Made by a program: the position numbers and the translations under genes. The notes below the pieces were generated by a model that was not told the origin of the DNA, searched no databases, and worked only from the letters and a program-made list of their open reading frames with translations. A stretch of DNA of 28,665 nt from a virus, in IMG/VR virus record IMGVR_UViG_3300028840_000184, positions 1 to 28,665 of that record; one strand, given 5' to 3'. Of the stretch, positions 21,381 through 28,665 are shown piece after piece. Position 1 is the stretch's first letter. The number at the start of each line of letters is the position of its first letter.

Positions 21381-24071
21381 TTAGTTTATGTTTTCGCCAC
21401 CATCTATTGTATAAATAGATGAATCGCCATATTGTATCTGAATTTCATCAGCCATTCCATCCACAACGTAGATGGTGCCACCTGCATCCGTTGCCCGAAC
21501 GTCATCTTCGCCACCTTCGATGATGTATCCATTCATCTGTTCTTCACCATTGATGATGGTGACATTCGACCTGCTGACCTTTGCACCATCTGTGGCAATG
21601 ATGCGGACATTGTGTAATCCTGCACCAACTTCATTCCTGTCACCAATGATGGTGATGTTGCTGCTTCCTTCACCAACCTTGTTGTCATTACCTTGCACCA
21701 TGAATGTTGTTGTGCTGTCACCAACACGGTTGCGCTTTCCTGACACCTTCCCGCCATTGAACTGTGGGAATACATTGCCACTTCTCTGAACCTTCTTCAC
21801 AACAGGTGCGTTGACTTTTGCCAATCCATCAGACACCTTCTTTGGTTGGCCAACTTGGAATGTGTCAACTTCCAATGGTTCCTTCACAATCACCTTGAAC
21901 AGCTCCACTTTTGTTAACTGCTCTTTAAACGGATTGTAATCTTTTATCTCGTTGATTCGCCAATAGCTGTTGTCAATCTGTATCTGGTCACGGAAATCAA
22001 GATTCATGATGTCCAAAGGTTCCAAGTAGAACATGGCTGTCATCAGCTTGCTGTCCTTGTTGGTTATTTCAATGACATGGTTCCTGTGGAATACATTGAA
22101 CACATTGGCATTGGTGTACAACAGACTGCCTGTGTATGCATTGCCAGAGTAGAACAACTGCCTTGGAATGCCAAAGTTGATATCCTGTTGTGGAATGATG
22201 CCACCTGTTCCAGGATGTGTCAAATGTCCTGCGTACGGATAGGATGACTGTGGCACATTGATTGTGACAAAACCATTCTGTGTTGCCTGTCTGTATCTAA
22301 AGATCCAATCTGGATTGCTTGGAATCAATCCGCCAAAGTAGAGCAATCTGATGTTGTGTTCAGTTTCGGCCACACCATCTTCAATGTCTTCGTTGTAAAT
22401 TTTACCAATGATACGATTGCTTGGATTATCATTGACCATTGGCGTTGCGCTGAATACAACTTCCATTTCATTGGTTCCAAGTTGGAAGTCATTGTCAACT
22501 TCCGCCTTTGCTCTACCATAGACATGGCCAAAGCTGTCATTGTAACGCTTGTTGTAGTAGTCATCATCTTCTGCATACGTGTAGACAAATTCATTTCCCG
22601 TAAGAAGACCCAAAGGTTGCAATGTCACATCCTTGTCACGTGCCATCTTATGTGTCCAATCCTTCACTCTTCCGGATTGGTAGAATGTGTCACGTGTTTC
22701 AATCAACAGATTCCGTTCATCATTTGGATCAATGGTGACATAAAGATTGAACATCTGAATGACCGACAGCAACAGGTCCTTCATTTCGATTTCTGGCACC
22801 AAGCTGTTCATCGGAATCGTCTGACCTTCAACAATTGCAAGGTCACCGGATGTCACTTCTATGGTTGATGCTGTGTTCACATCACATTGGTAGTTGGCGA
22901 AAAACGCCAATGCAGCATTGGTAGTGATGAACACTTGCACAAATAGCCTGTCACCTGCTTCCAGGAATACATTCTCCACATTCGCAGACAGCAATGTTGT
23001 GCCTGACAATTGCAGGTCACCAACAGAACTGCCAACCTGTGTGATGGTGCCACCTGTGTTCTGCGTGTAGAATCTGAATTGAATTGGCTGCACACCTGGA
23101 AATGATGTGCCTGTCAATGTCACGGTGAATGACATGGTCACCAATGCATTGTAATATCCATCTATGGATGCTTCGTAATAGTCACCCGAATCATTCCAAA
23201 GGTTATTTGGATCAATCGAACTGTTGAAGTCCAACATAACTTCGGAAAGTAATGGACCTGCAGGAATGTTGTTTGAAAAAAACGATTGATTCAAATCTTG
23301 CCCAGGAGATGCAGCTTGTGCAGTTCGTGCTTCAACTTCGGATTCGTTCAGTTGGAATCCTTCATTGGTCCATGGAATAATCAGTCTCTGGAAGAATGAT
23401 GATGACAGGAATGTGGATGTGTAGCTGAAATCAGCAAAGCTGAATATTCGGTCAATGATATCATGCAGAAACACAGCCGGTCTGAAATCGCTGACCTTGT
23501 AGATTCGTTCAGATGTCTGCTGATACAATGGTTCGTTGACACCATAGTCAAGCATTGGATAGACATAGCCATCTGTGTTGGACCAACTGCTGACTATTCG
23601 TCCATAATCATATTCGTGATCAAGGTCGCTGAAGTCAATCAATGGCTGACCATTGTCATCCAAACCGTTCAATTCAGAATCGCCCAATTCGTTGAAGATG
23701 TTGGCCATTTTTCCAATGAAGATAATTTCATAGATCAACTGATCCTTCTTCGCAGTTATCTGTCGCAACTGCAAGGTGCCATCCATTACTTCAATGCCAT
23801 CCGATATGATTCGCGCATTCGCCCTTTTATTAGGATTGAAATTTGCCGCAATGTTGGCAGCAGATGAATCATAAAGGTTGCTGATATTTACGTCATAAAT
23901 CTGTCCAAAGATGGCATCATTCCGTTGTGTCCCTGGACATTGAATGGTTTTGGAATATTCAGTTTTCCGTTGGTCAGGATGCCGGATGTCAGCAATCGCG
24001 TAATTGAACGAAAAATCAAATTGAAATATGTCAATTGGCCTACCTTCGACCAACACCTGCACATCAGCCAC
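21381..24071 (-). CDS. large tail protein with C-terminal beta-solenoid-like region
   Basis: The 896-residue protein is the largest gene. It starts with GTG at 24071, inside the end of the upstream gene. The N-terminal part (IDIFQFDFSFNYAIADIRHP ... RKTEYSKTIQCPG) and segments around residues 410-460 (LLLSVIQMFNLYVTIDPNDE) fit tail-hub or tail-tip proteins of Bacteroidota phages. Residues about 755-850 contain repeating short strands with N-x-V-G and G-x-N patterns (NRVGDSTT, NDNKVGEGSSNIT, DRNEVGAGLHNVR), a beta-solenoid-like layout as in fibre tips. It may contribute to host binding. No enzymatic motif was seen. Confidence 0.68.
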   Translation of the reverse strand: MADVQVLVEGRPIDIFQFDFSFNYAIADIRHPDQRKTEYSKTIQCPGTQRNDAIFGQIYDVNISNLYDSSAANIAANFNPNKRANARIISDGIEVMDGTLQLRQITAKKDQLIYEIIFIGKMANIFNELGDSELNGLDDNGQPLIDFSDLDHEYDYGRIVSSWSNTDGYVYPMLDYGVNEPLYQQTSERIYKVSDFRPAVFLHDIIDRIFSFADFSYTSTFLSSSFFQRLIIPWTNEGFQLNESEVEARTAQAASPGQDLNQSFFSNNIPAGPLLSEVMLDFNSSIDPNNLWNDSGDYYEASIDGYYNALVTMSFTVTLTGTSFPGVQPIQFRFYTQNTGGTITQVGSSVGDLQLSGTTLLSANVENVFLEAGDRLFVQVFITTNAALAFFANYQCDVNTASTIEVTSGDLAIVEGQTIPMNSLVPEIEMKDLLLSVIQMFNLYVTIDPNDERNLLIETRDTFYQSGRVKDWTHKMARDKDVTLQPLGLLTGNEFVYTYAEDDDYYNKRYNDSFGHVYGRAKAEVDNDFQLGTNEMEVVFSATPMVNDNPSNRIIGKIYNEDIEDGVAETEHNIRLLYFGGLIPSNPDWIFRYRQATQNGFVTINVPQSSYPYAGHLTHPGTGGIIPQQDINFGIPRQLFYSGNAYTGSLLYTNANVFNVFHRNHVIEITNKDSKLMTAMFYLEPLDIMNLDFRDQIQIDNSYWRINEIKDYNPFKEQLTKVELFKVIVKEPLEVDTFQVGQPKKVSDGLAKVNAPVVKKVQRSGNVFPQFNGGKVSGKRNRVGDSTTTFMVQGNDNKVGEGSSNITIIGDRNEVGAGLHNVRIIATDGAKVSRSNVTIINGEEQMNGYIIEGGEDDVRATDAGGTIYVVDGMADEIQIQYGDSSIYTIDGGENIN

Positions 24072-25362
24072 GTTGTCTTCTGTTTGTAAGTGAATAGTTC
24101 AATTCGAATGTGTACTGCATCAGCTTGTCATTCAACGATGTCTTCTTCTGAATGCTGTTGCCTGTGATGTTCATGGCGATCAATTCATTGTTCACTTCTT
24201 GATAAACAACAGGTGATGTGAACAGGTCATTCATCCATGTGCTTTCAGCTTCGGTCAAATAATCTGTGTTGACTGTTAACTTCTCGGTCATCTGCACATC
24301 ATAGTCAGTCTGTCCACGTGATGCCTTGGTGTAGTCATACGAATAGCCTGTGAACGTGTGATGCTGCTGATGATAGGATTCTCTTTTCACATCTGTCTTC
24401 TCCATTGATTTCAGATTGAAGTTGAATGAATCGATTCCACCAAGCCTGTTCAGCCAATGCAGACGAACAGGTTCATACTTCGAACATTGTTGGTCCAGGT
24501 TGAATGTCACAGCTTCTGATTCCTGGACATTGGTGCTGTTCAGCAGCATGATGGTATAACTTTTGGCACCATTCAGAACAGCTGATGGTGTGCTGCCTGT
24601 CATCAACAATGGATCAATGTTTACAATGTCCTGTGGACCAATGGCAATTCGCCAATATTGGGAATCGTAATTGTTGGCAGTTGGATATGGTGATGTCACG
24701 AATCCAGAAGAAAGCAATGTGCCTTGGCCATCAACATCATCGTATGCATTGATCAAGAACTTGTTTGCACTCAGCTTATCATTCACTATGTAGTACAACC
24801 ATGCTGACTGACCAGAGTCAATGTTTCGGATGCTTGGCGCATCTGTCAGGAATCTCGTTGTTGTAGATGGTCCATTGACAATGAAATCATTCGGGTCAAA
24901 ATCAAGCCATTCAACTACATTCCGAACACCATTCCATACTGATTTCTGATCGAAAATCGTCAAACCAACATTCACATATCTATCAGTTGCAGGATTGATA
25001 TCTTCTTCGTTTATGGTCATGAAGTATTCAAAATGACTGTTGTCATTCTGGAAGAACGCTTGATGGTCAGCCGCAGGAATAGACACATCATGTGTCAACT
25101 GTGATTGCAAGATTCTGGAGACATCGAACCATGCGTTTTCTTGGAATGGTGAACCTTGGAATATTCCAACAGATGGATATACAACCAATGTTGCAATAGG
25201 TAGATCACCTGTGACGTAAGGGTATTTCAGAACATTGATTCTGAAACGCAGCGTTGGTGTATACTGTGTGCTGCTGATGACATACCTGTTGTCATTGTAA
25301 GCCAATGAATAGTTCGCAGGTTCCTGTCTGCTTCCAATTGCGAAAACAATTACTGTTGCCAT
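24064..25362 (-). CDS. tail structural protein of unknown role
   Basis: The 432-residue product is beta-rich throughout, starts MATVIVFAIGSRQEPANYSL and ends with KDKLMQ-like strands then LTNRRQRG. Its conserved-looking parts include FQENAWFDVSRILQSQL and YEPVRLHWLNRLGGIDSFNF, which I associate with a family of tail proteins found next to the large tail protein in Bacteroidota phages. It precedes the 896-residue protein and overlaps it by 8 bp. Likely a baseplate or distal tail component. Confidence 0.65.
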   Translation of the reverse strand: MATVIVFAIGSRQEPANYSLAYNDNRYVISSTQYTPTLRFRINVLKYPYVTGDLPIATLVVYPSVGIFQGSPFQENAWFDVSRILQSQLTHDVSIPAADHQAFFQNDNSHFEYFMTINEEDINPATDRYVNVGLTIFDQKSVWNGVRNVVEWLDFDPNDFIVNGPSTTTRFLTDAPSIRNIDSGQSAWLYYIVNDKLSANKFLINAYDDVDGQGTLLSSGFVTSPYPTANNYDSQYWRIAIGPQDIVNIDPLLMTGSTPSAVLNGAKSYTIMLLNSTNVQESEAVTFNLDQQCSKYEPVRLHWLNRLGGIDSFNFNLKSMEKTDVKRESYHQQHHTFTGYSYDYTKASRGQTDYDVQMTEKLTVNTDYLTEAESTWMNDLFTSPVVYQEVNNELIAMNITGNSIQKKTSLNDKLMQYTFELNYSLTNRRQRG

Positions 25363-25907
25363 TATCCTTGTGATTCAATAAATTCCTTCAGTTGCTCCAT
25401 TGTCAATGCCACATCATCGGCAATGGCTTCTTCAATTTCAGATGGCACCGCCCTGTTGATTGGTTCCGTGTATGGATCAATCCAATTCCTTGGTCGCATT
25501 CCGTAGTTGGCCAGATTCCTTGAAATGACAAATGCCAATCCACGGTGCTTGGATTCCGACCATTGTGCCGTGTCGGAATCTCCTTTGAATCCGCCTATCT
25601 TGTCACGGACAGTTGGAATTTTCAGCCATTCATAGATGTCCTTGTAGTTGTCAGCGAATGTGAAGTTGTTTGGTCGCTTACCTTGTGGCCTTGTTCCTTC
25701 ATCCAGGTCCAGGCCATAGTCTTCCATCGTGATCTGCATCTGGTAGATGTTACCGAACACTTTGACCTTTGGCTGCTTTGGCAAGCTGACAGATGTCCCA
25801 AGTCTACCTGTAGCAACAAGATTGTTGTCCTTGATAGATTTTCCCAAGGCATTGGTGTATGCCTTCCGGAATCCGTTCAATGTATCAACCAATTTGTCAA
25901 ATGCCAT
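25362..25907 (-). CDS. HK97 gp10-like tail-completion protein
   Basis: The 181-residue protein opens MAFDKLVDTLNGFRKAYTNA, has the VATGRLGTSVSL turn, a strand pair QMQITMEDYGLDLDEGTRPQ, and a C-terminal RPRNWIDPYTEPINRA region: the pattern of gp10-type minor tail or tail-completion proteins. It couples to the next tail gene by TAATG at 25362. Its place among tail genes supports the call. Confidence 0.65.
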   Translation of the reverse strand: MAFDKLVDTLNGFRKAYTNALGKSIKDNNLVATGRLGTSVSLPKQPKVKVFGNIYQMQITMEDYGLDLDEGTRPQGKRPNNFTFADNYKDIYEWLKIPTVRDKIGGFKGDSDTAQWSESKHRGLAFVISRNLANYGMRPRNWIDPYTEPINRAVPSEIEEAIADDVALTMEQLKEFIESQG

Positions 25908-25910
25908 TTT

Positions 25911-26687
25911 TCAATCTTGCTTGCTGTTGAATGTTTTGTTGACGATCATGCGCTTGTTTTTCGCGATAGAAAGTAATGACATTAAAAAGTTCTCTGATTG
26001 GAAGACGGAAGAAATGGTCCCATTTGCTGTGATCATTGTTTGCCAGATTGTTGACCAGGTCGATCCATCCAAATCTGGTTTCATACGTTTCAACTGCTTT
26101 TCCGCTTCCTTCAGATTCTTCTTGGCCATCAGCCCCAAATAGACCTGCATATTCTCCACGTAGTTCTTGTAACTTTCGAAAAAAAAAGCAGTCAACGGAT
26201 ATACAACATCCATCTTTGCATCCTTCATGTCAGCAGCAACTTCGCTGTGTTTCTCTGAATCATAGGTGCCGTCCTTCCATCCGAACCATGTCTTGGTTGA
26301 TGGAATACAGAACAATGCAAGAATGTCGGCCATGTTGTCCATCACCTTGTCCTGGTCCTTCATCAGATGCATCAAGGTAATGTATTGCCCACCGGTCAGC
26401 TTCTCCACATCACTTTCAATTCTGTACTTGGTGCCATTGGCCACCATGTACTTTTGCAATTTTCCTTCAACTGCTGATGACAGGAATGCCAATGATTTCA
26501 TCACGTTTGTGTATGATTTCAGAGACAGTTCTTTGACTGCTGATTCTGACCATCCAGACATGATGCTGATGATTGCCACGTTCTTTTCATATTCGTGCAG
26601 GTCATCATGCTTCAACACATTCTGCAAAGCTGCGAACTGCTCAACAGTCACTTCTGACCAACTACTTGGAAGTTCAATTTCGTTCAT
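25911..26687 (-). CDS. putative tail assembly chaperone or related tail protein
   Basis: From ATG at 26687 the protein has 258 residues. It opens MNEIELPSSWSEVTVEQFAA, a pattern typical of a phage family placed before the tail genes and often considered chaperone-like, and the rest is helical with many lysines. A GTG 54 bases upstream is less likely because it would overlap more of the preceding gene. AAGGAG occurs just upstream of this start (GGAGAATG), too close to act as a normal Shine-Dalgarno. Function inferred from family resemblance and place. Confidence 0.5.
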   Translation of the reverse strand: MNEIELPSSWSEVTVEQFAALQNVLKHDDLHEYEKNVAIISIMSGWSESAVKELSLKSYTNVMKSLAFLSSAVEGKLQKYMVANGTKYRIESDVEKLTGGQYITLMHLMKDQDKVMDNMADILALFCIPSTKTWFGWKDGTYDSEKHSEVAADMKDAKMDVVYPLTAFFFESYKNYVENMQVYLGLMAKKNLKEAEKQLKRMKPDLDGSTWSTIWQTMITANGTISSVFQSENFLMSLLSIAKNKRMIVNKTFNSKQD

Positions 26688-27030
26688 TCTCCTTTCTGAT
26701 CTGTTCAATTTTTCTGATCGCCCAATTGACACCTTCATCACCGCCCCATGCGAGCCACATCAAACGTCCACAACCTTCACCAAGTTTCCTTTTGCTGTTC
26801 CTTTTGTGCCGAATGAATGCCGCCATCCTTTCGATTGTCTCCACGGAAATTGGTTCACGATTCGCCAATTGCCTTGCTCTGGCTTTGCCAACAGGTGTGC
26901 CACATGATTTCCATCCATACTTTTCCGCATATAGCAATGCTGCCTTCGCATTCTCGGATGCAGCCTGTGGATAATCATTGTATGCTTCCTGCATTTTCCA
27001 AACACGTCCAAGTCTTTCCAGGATGTTCAT
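26674..27030 (-). CDS. conserved phage protein with CGTPVG...WGGDEG domain
   Basis: The 118-residue protein holds GWKSCGTPVGKARARQLANR (39-58), ISVETIERMAAFIRHKRNSK and LMWLAWGGDEGVNWAIRKIE, motifs I recognise from head-module proteins of many phages, sometimes fused to other head proteins, of unknown function. Here it stands alone after the small terminase-side genes. The leader has TATTTACTTGAAAGACAACAC. It overlaps the next start by 14 bp. Confidence 0.6.
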   Translation of the reverse strand: MNILERLGRVWKMQEAYNDYPQAASENAKAALLYAEKYGWKSCGTPVGKARARQLANREPISVETIERMAAFIRHKRNSKRKLGEGCGRLMWLAWGGDEGVNWAIRKIEQIRKENERN

Positions 27031-27060
27031 GTGTTGTCTTTCAAGTAAATAGCAAAATGG

Positions 27061-27267
27061 TCAATCTGTATCTACTGCAAATCGCAACATCAGCAATCTG
27101 TCATAATATGGCATGAATGTTCTGTTCCCTGGGTTGTTCCGGAGAATCTTGACATGGCTGTCAATCATCTGTGGCACATTGGTCACAACTTCACACTTGC
27201 TGATTCGCACCTGCTCTGGAAAGGTCATTTCCTTCAATTCCTTTTCAAGTCTGTTCAATGGAATCAT
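27061..27267 (-). CDS. small conserved protein, DUF6965-like
   Basis: From ATG at 27267 the protein has 68 residues: IPLNRLEKELKEMTFPEQVR, VPQMIDSHVKILRNNPGNRT and MPYYDRLLMLRFAV. The L-x-x-ELK, I-x-x-H-x-x-x-L-x-x-NPGN and PYYDRL pattern matches DUF6965, a small family frequent in Bacteroidota phages. A TTG start at 27276 is possible but less likely. It overlaps the zinc-binding gene by 23 bp. Function unknown. Confidence 0.6.
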   Translation of the reverse strand: MIPLNRLEKELKEMTFPEQVRISKCEVVTNVPQMIDSHVKILRNNPGNRTFMPYYDRLLMLRFAVDTD

Positions 27268-27418
27268 CTGATTCAATTTTTGGAATTACAGCCATTGGTA
27301 TTGCAATCTTCGCGTTGTTGTTCGTGCAGCTAATTTTATGGAAGCCTACCTTGTGGCAGATAGGACATTCTTCTGCATTCGTCAGCTTATCGGTTGACGA
27401 TTCGGTTGATTTTGTCAT
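27245..27418 (-). CDS. small zinc-binding-like protein of 57 residues
   Basis: A short frame from ATG at 27418, five bases after the TerL stop, reads MTKSTESSTDKLTNAEE, then CPICHKVGFHKISC, and ends DDSIEQT. The CxxCxK-x-x-x-HxxxC pattern is a candidate zinc site. It overlaps the start of the next gene by 23 bp. Existence is supported by close spacing and the cysteine cluster; the function is unknown. Confidence 0.6.
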   Translation of the reverse strand: MTKSTESSTDKLTNAEECPICHKVGFHKISCTNNNAKIAIPMAVIPKIESDDSIEQT

Positions 27419-27422
27419 CTTA

Positions 27423-28586
27423 TCACCTGACTGCGTAGGTACCGGTTGACATTGATTTGCTCATGATGGAATAGCGTGCTGCATCAATCGCGTGATTTGA
27501 ATGGTCCACAGGAATGTTCAATGATGCACCTGTCTTGTCTGTTTGCCAGACGTAGCCACGCAGTTCCTTGATCAGATTGGTTGATGATGATGTCACCATC
27601 AATGGCACCTGTTGCATTTGGTTGATGCCATACATGATGCTGTCCTTCCCTTTGACTGCTCCACGGATTCTGTGGCCATACCTTCGCAGTTCATCAATGC
27701 TTTTCGGTTCTGAAGAATCTGCAATGATTTCAATGCCTTTGAATCCATCCAGGACATTGCTGATGTCCTTGTTGCTCATTCCTGTTGCATAGTGAATTTC
27801 ATGCATCCATAGCTTGCCATCTGCTTGCCGAACTTCCACAATGGCCGTTGCATCATTGGTATAGCCCCAATCCAATCCAATGCATCGCCATCTGTAGTTG
27901 TCTGGCAGTTGGTCACATTGGTTCCAATTATCGAACACTACACCTTGCAATGCTCCGATTCTTCCAAGGCCATAGACATTCCACCAATTTTGCCAATAGG
28001 CTGAATGCTTTGCTTTTTCTTCTGCTTTTTCAATGTCCTTCCGAATCGTGTCCGGCAATGCTTCATTGTCCTTGAATGTCAAAATCAGATGTTCAGAATC
28101 ATCTTCTTGCAGCACTTCGGTGTGCGCCCAAAATTCCATCGTTGGATTGAAGTCAATGAAGATTTCATCAGATGTTCTGATGGCCAATTGATAGTATGAT
28201 TCAAATGGAATGTTGTTGGCTTCGTTGACATACAAGATGTTCCTTCTGGCACCACGTAATCGTGCCTCCTGGTCTGCGCTAAAGAATTCGATATAGGAGC
28301 CATTAGCAAATGTGTATGTCAGCAATGACCTGTTCCATCTGGAATCATTGTATCTGCCTGTGATCTGCATCACCTTCAGAAAATCCTTCATGGCACCACG
28401 CCTAAGATGTGGAACCGATTCCGACACAACAGATATTTCAAGGCCATCAATTCTGGCTGCTCTGTCAATCAATACCGGAAGAATGCCGAATGTTTTACCG
28501 GCAGATGTTCCACCTTGGATGACCTTTTTCCTTTTGGTCAGCTTGCGAATCTTGCGGATGGCCGTTGTGTAGATGAAATCATTCAT
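27423..28586 (-). CDS. terL: terminase large subunit (PBSX type)
   Basis: The 387-residue protein is the packaging ATPase and nuclease. Walker A is GGTSAGKT at residues 25-32; Walker B is ILYVNEAN with E122 as the candidate catalytic glutamate (about 117-124). The C-terminal nuclease has IGLDWGYTNDATAI (D near 240), IIADSSEPKSIDEL (D near 295) and HAIDAARYS (D near 367). The set fits Terminase_3/PBSX-type TerL. It overlaps the TerS stop by ATGA across the window join and is followed after five bases by a small zinc-binding gene. Confidence 0.95.
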   Translation of the reverse strand: MNDFIYTTAIRKIRKLTKRKKVIQGGTSAGKTFGILPVLIDRAARIDGLEISVVSESVPHLRRGAMKDFLKVMQITGRYNDSRWNRSLLTYTFANGSYIEFFSADQEARLRGARRNILYVNEANNIPFESYYQLAIRTSDEIFIDFNPTMEFWAHTEVLQEDDSEHLILTFKDNEALPDTIRKDIEKAEEKAKHSAYWQNWWNVYGLGRIGALQGVVFDNWNQCDQLPDNYRWRCIGLDWGYTNDATAIVEVRQADGKLWMHEIHYATGMSNKDISNVLDGFKGIEIIADSSEPKSIDELRRYGHRIRGAVKGKDSIMYGINQMQQVPLMVTSSSTNLIKELRGYVWQTDKTGASLNIPVDHSNHAIDAARYSIMSKSMSTGTYAVR

Positions 28587-28665
28587 TCATCATCACCGAA
28601 TAATGGCTGTTCACGATGTGTCACTTCGTGCTTCTCGGTCAAGTTGTTCAGACGTTGTGTGATGC
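28522..28665. repeat. right copy of 144-bp terminal direct repeat
   Basis: Identical to 1-144. It closes the circle: joining 28521 to 1 restores both terminase genes without loss. Confidence 0.95.
28583..28665 (-). CDS. terS: 3' fragment of small terminase gene (duplicate of 62-144)
   Basis: This stretch encodes the last 26 residues of TerS (ending QPLFGDDE) in the repeated part of the window. The gene continues at 145 in the unique part. It is not a second gene. Confidence 0.9.
   Translation of the reverse strand, partial: ITQRLNNLTEKHEVTHREQPLFGDDE

Noticed and set aside
27258-27449. Plus-strand frame of 63 codons after terL with a membrane-like stretch
   Set aside because: The opposite strand holds a 57-codon frame with a CxxC...HxxxC motif that begins five bases after the TerL stop, which is far more consistent with the operon.
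1-28665. tRNA genes, integrase, repressor, polymerase, helicase, primase
   Set aside because: I looked for cloverleaf-like segments and for family motifs and found none that I can support; covariance-model and profile searches would settle it.

Overview
The window is best read as one complete, circularly permuted genome of a small tailed bacteriophage of the Bacteroidota (probably a flavobacterial host). The first 144 bases recur exactly as the last 144 bases (1-144 = 28522-28665), so the unique length is 28521 bp. Coding runs unbroken across the join: the small terminase gene lies at the left edge and the large terminase gene at the right edge, and they overlap by 4 bp once the ends are merged. 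All genes I can support are on the minus strand, tightly packed with ATGA, TAATG and TGATG start-stop overlaps, so they are read from high to low coordinates. Evidence for the host group: a promoter of the TTG-N19..21-TAnnTTTG type upstream of the early genes, almost no Shine-Dalgarno sites, A-rich leaders instead, and protein families typical of Bacteroidota siphoviruses. The families point to a non-contractile long-tailed (siphovirus-like) particle.

Early/replication block (8121 down to about 470). A promoter near 8051-8082, just after a terminator-like hairpin (8104-8121), reads into a zinc-ribbon protein, an unknown protein, a putative single-strand annealing protein, a YqaJ/lambda-type exonuclease, two PD-(D/E)XK-like nucleases, a ribbon-helix-helix regulator, a stand-alone DnaA domain-IV-like protein, a DUF6291-type replication protein, an unknown protein, a DNA N6/N4 methyltransferase, an SSB-like protein ending in DDLPF, a sigma-factor-like protein and a small membrane protein. 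From 1956 down to 469 follows a string of very small genes, several under 60 codons, interspersed with AT-rich non-coding DNA that holds short inverted repeats and a relic duplication.

Packaging and virion block (469 to the left edge, continuing from 28665 down to about 11150): TerS, TerL, a small zinc-binding protein, small conserved proteins, a putative tail chaperone, a gp10-like tail-completion protein, two large tail proteins, a baseplate/fibre-like protein, the tape measure, XkdF-type prohead protease, an acidic scaffold-like protein, major capsid protein, tail tube, two small beta-rich virion proteins, portal (with a winged-helix and MuF-like tail), a neck connector, a tail-terminator-like protein, a small beta protein and a LamG lectin protein. 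The order is unusual: tail genes and tape measure precede capsid genes, and the portal follows the capsid and tail tube genes instead of sitting beside TerL.

Lysis block (11162 down to 8150): a small acidic protein, a holin-like membrane protein, a T4-type lysozyme with E-8-C-5-T active-site spacing, a membrane-anchored spanin-like protein, a small unknown, a metallophosphoesterase and a last membrane protein, then the hairpin at 8104-8121. No integrase, recognisable repressor, DNA polymerase, primase, helicase, tRNA gene or CRISPR array was seen, which suggests a phage with no evident lysogeny module that relies on the host replisome.
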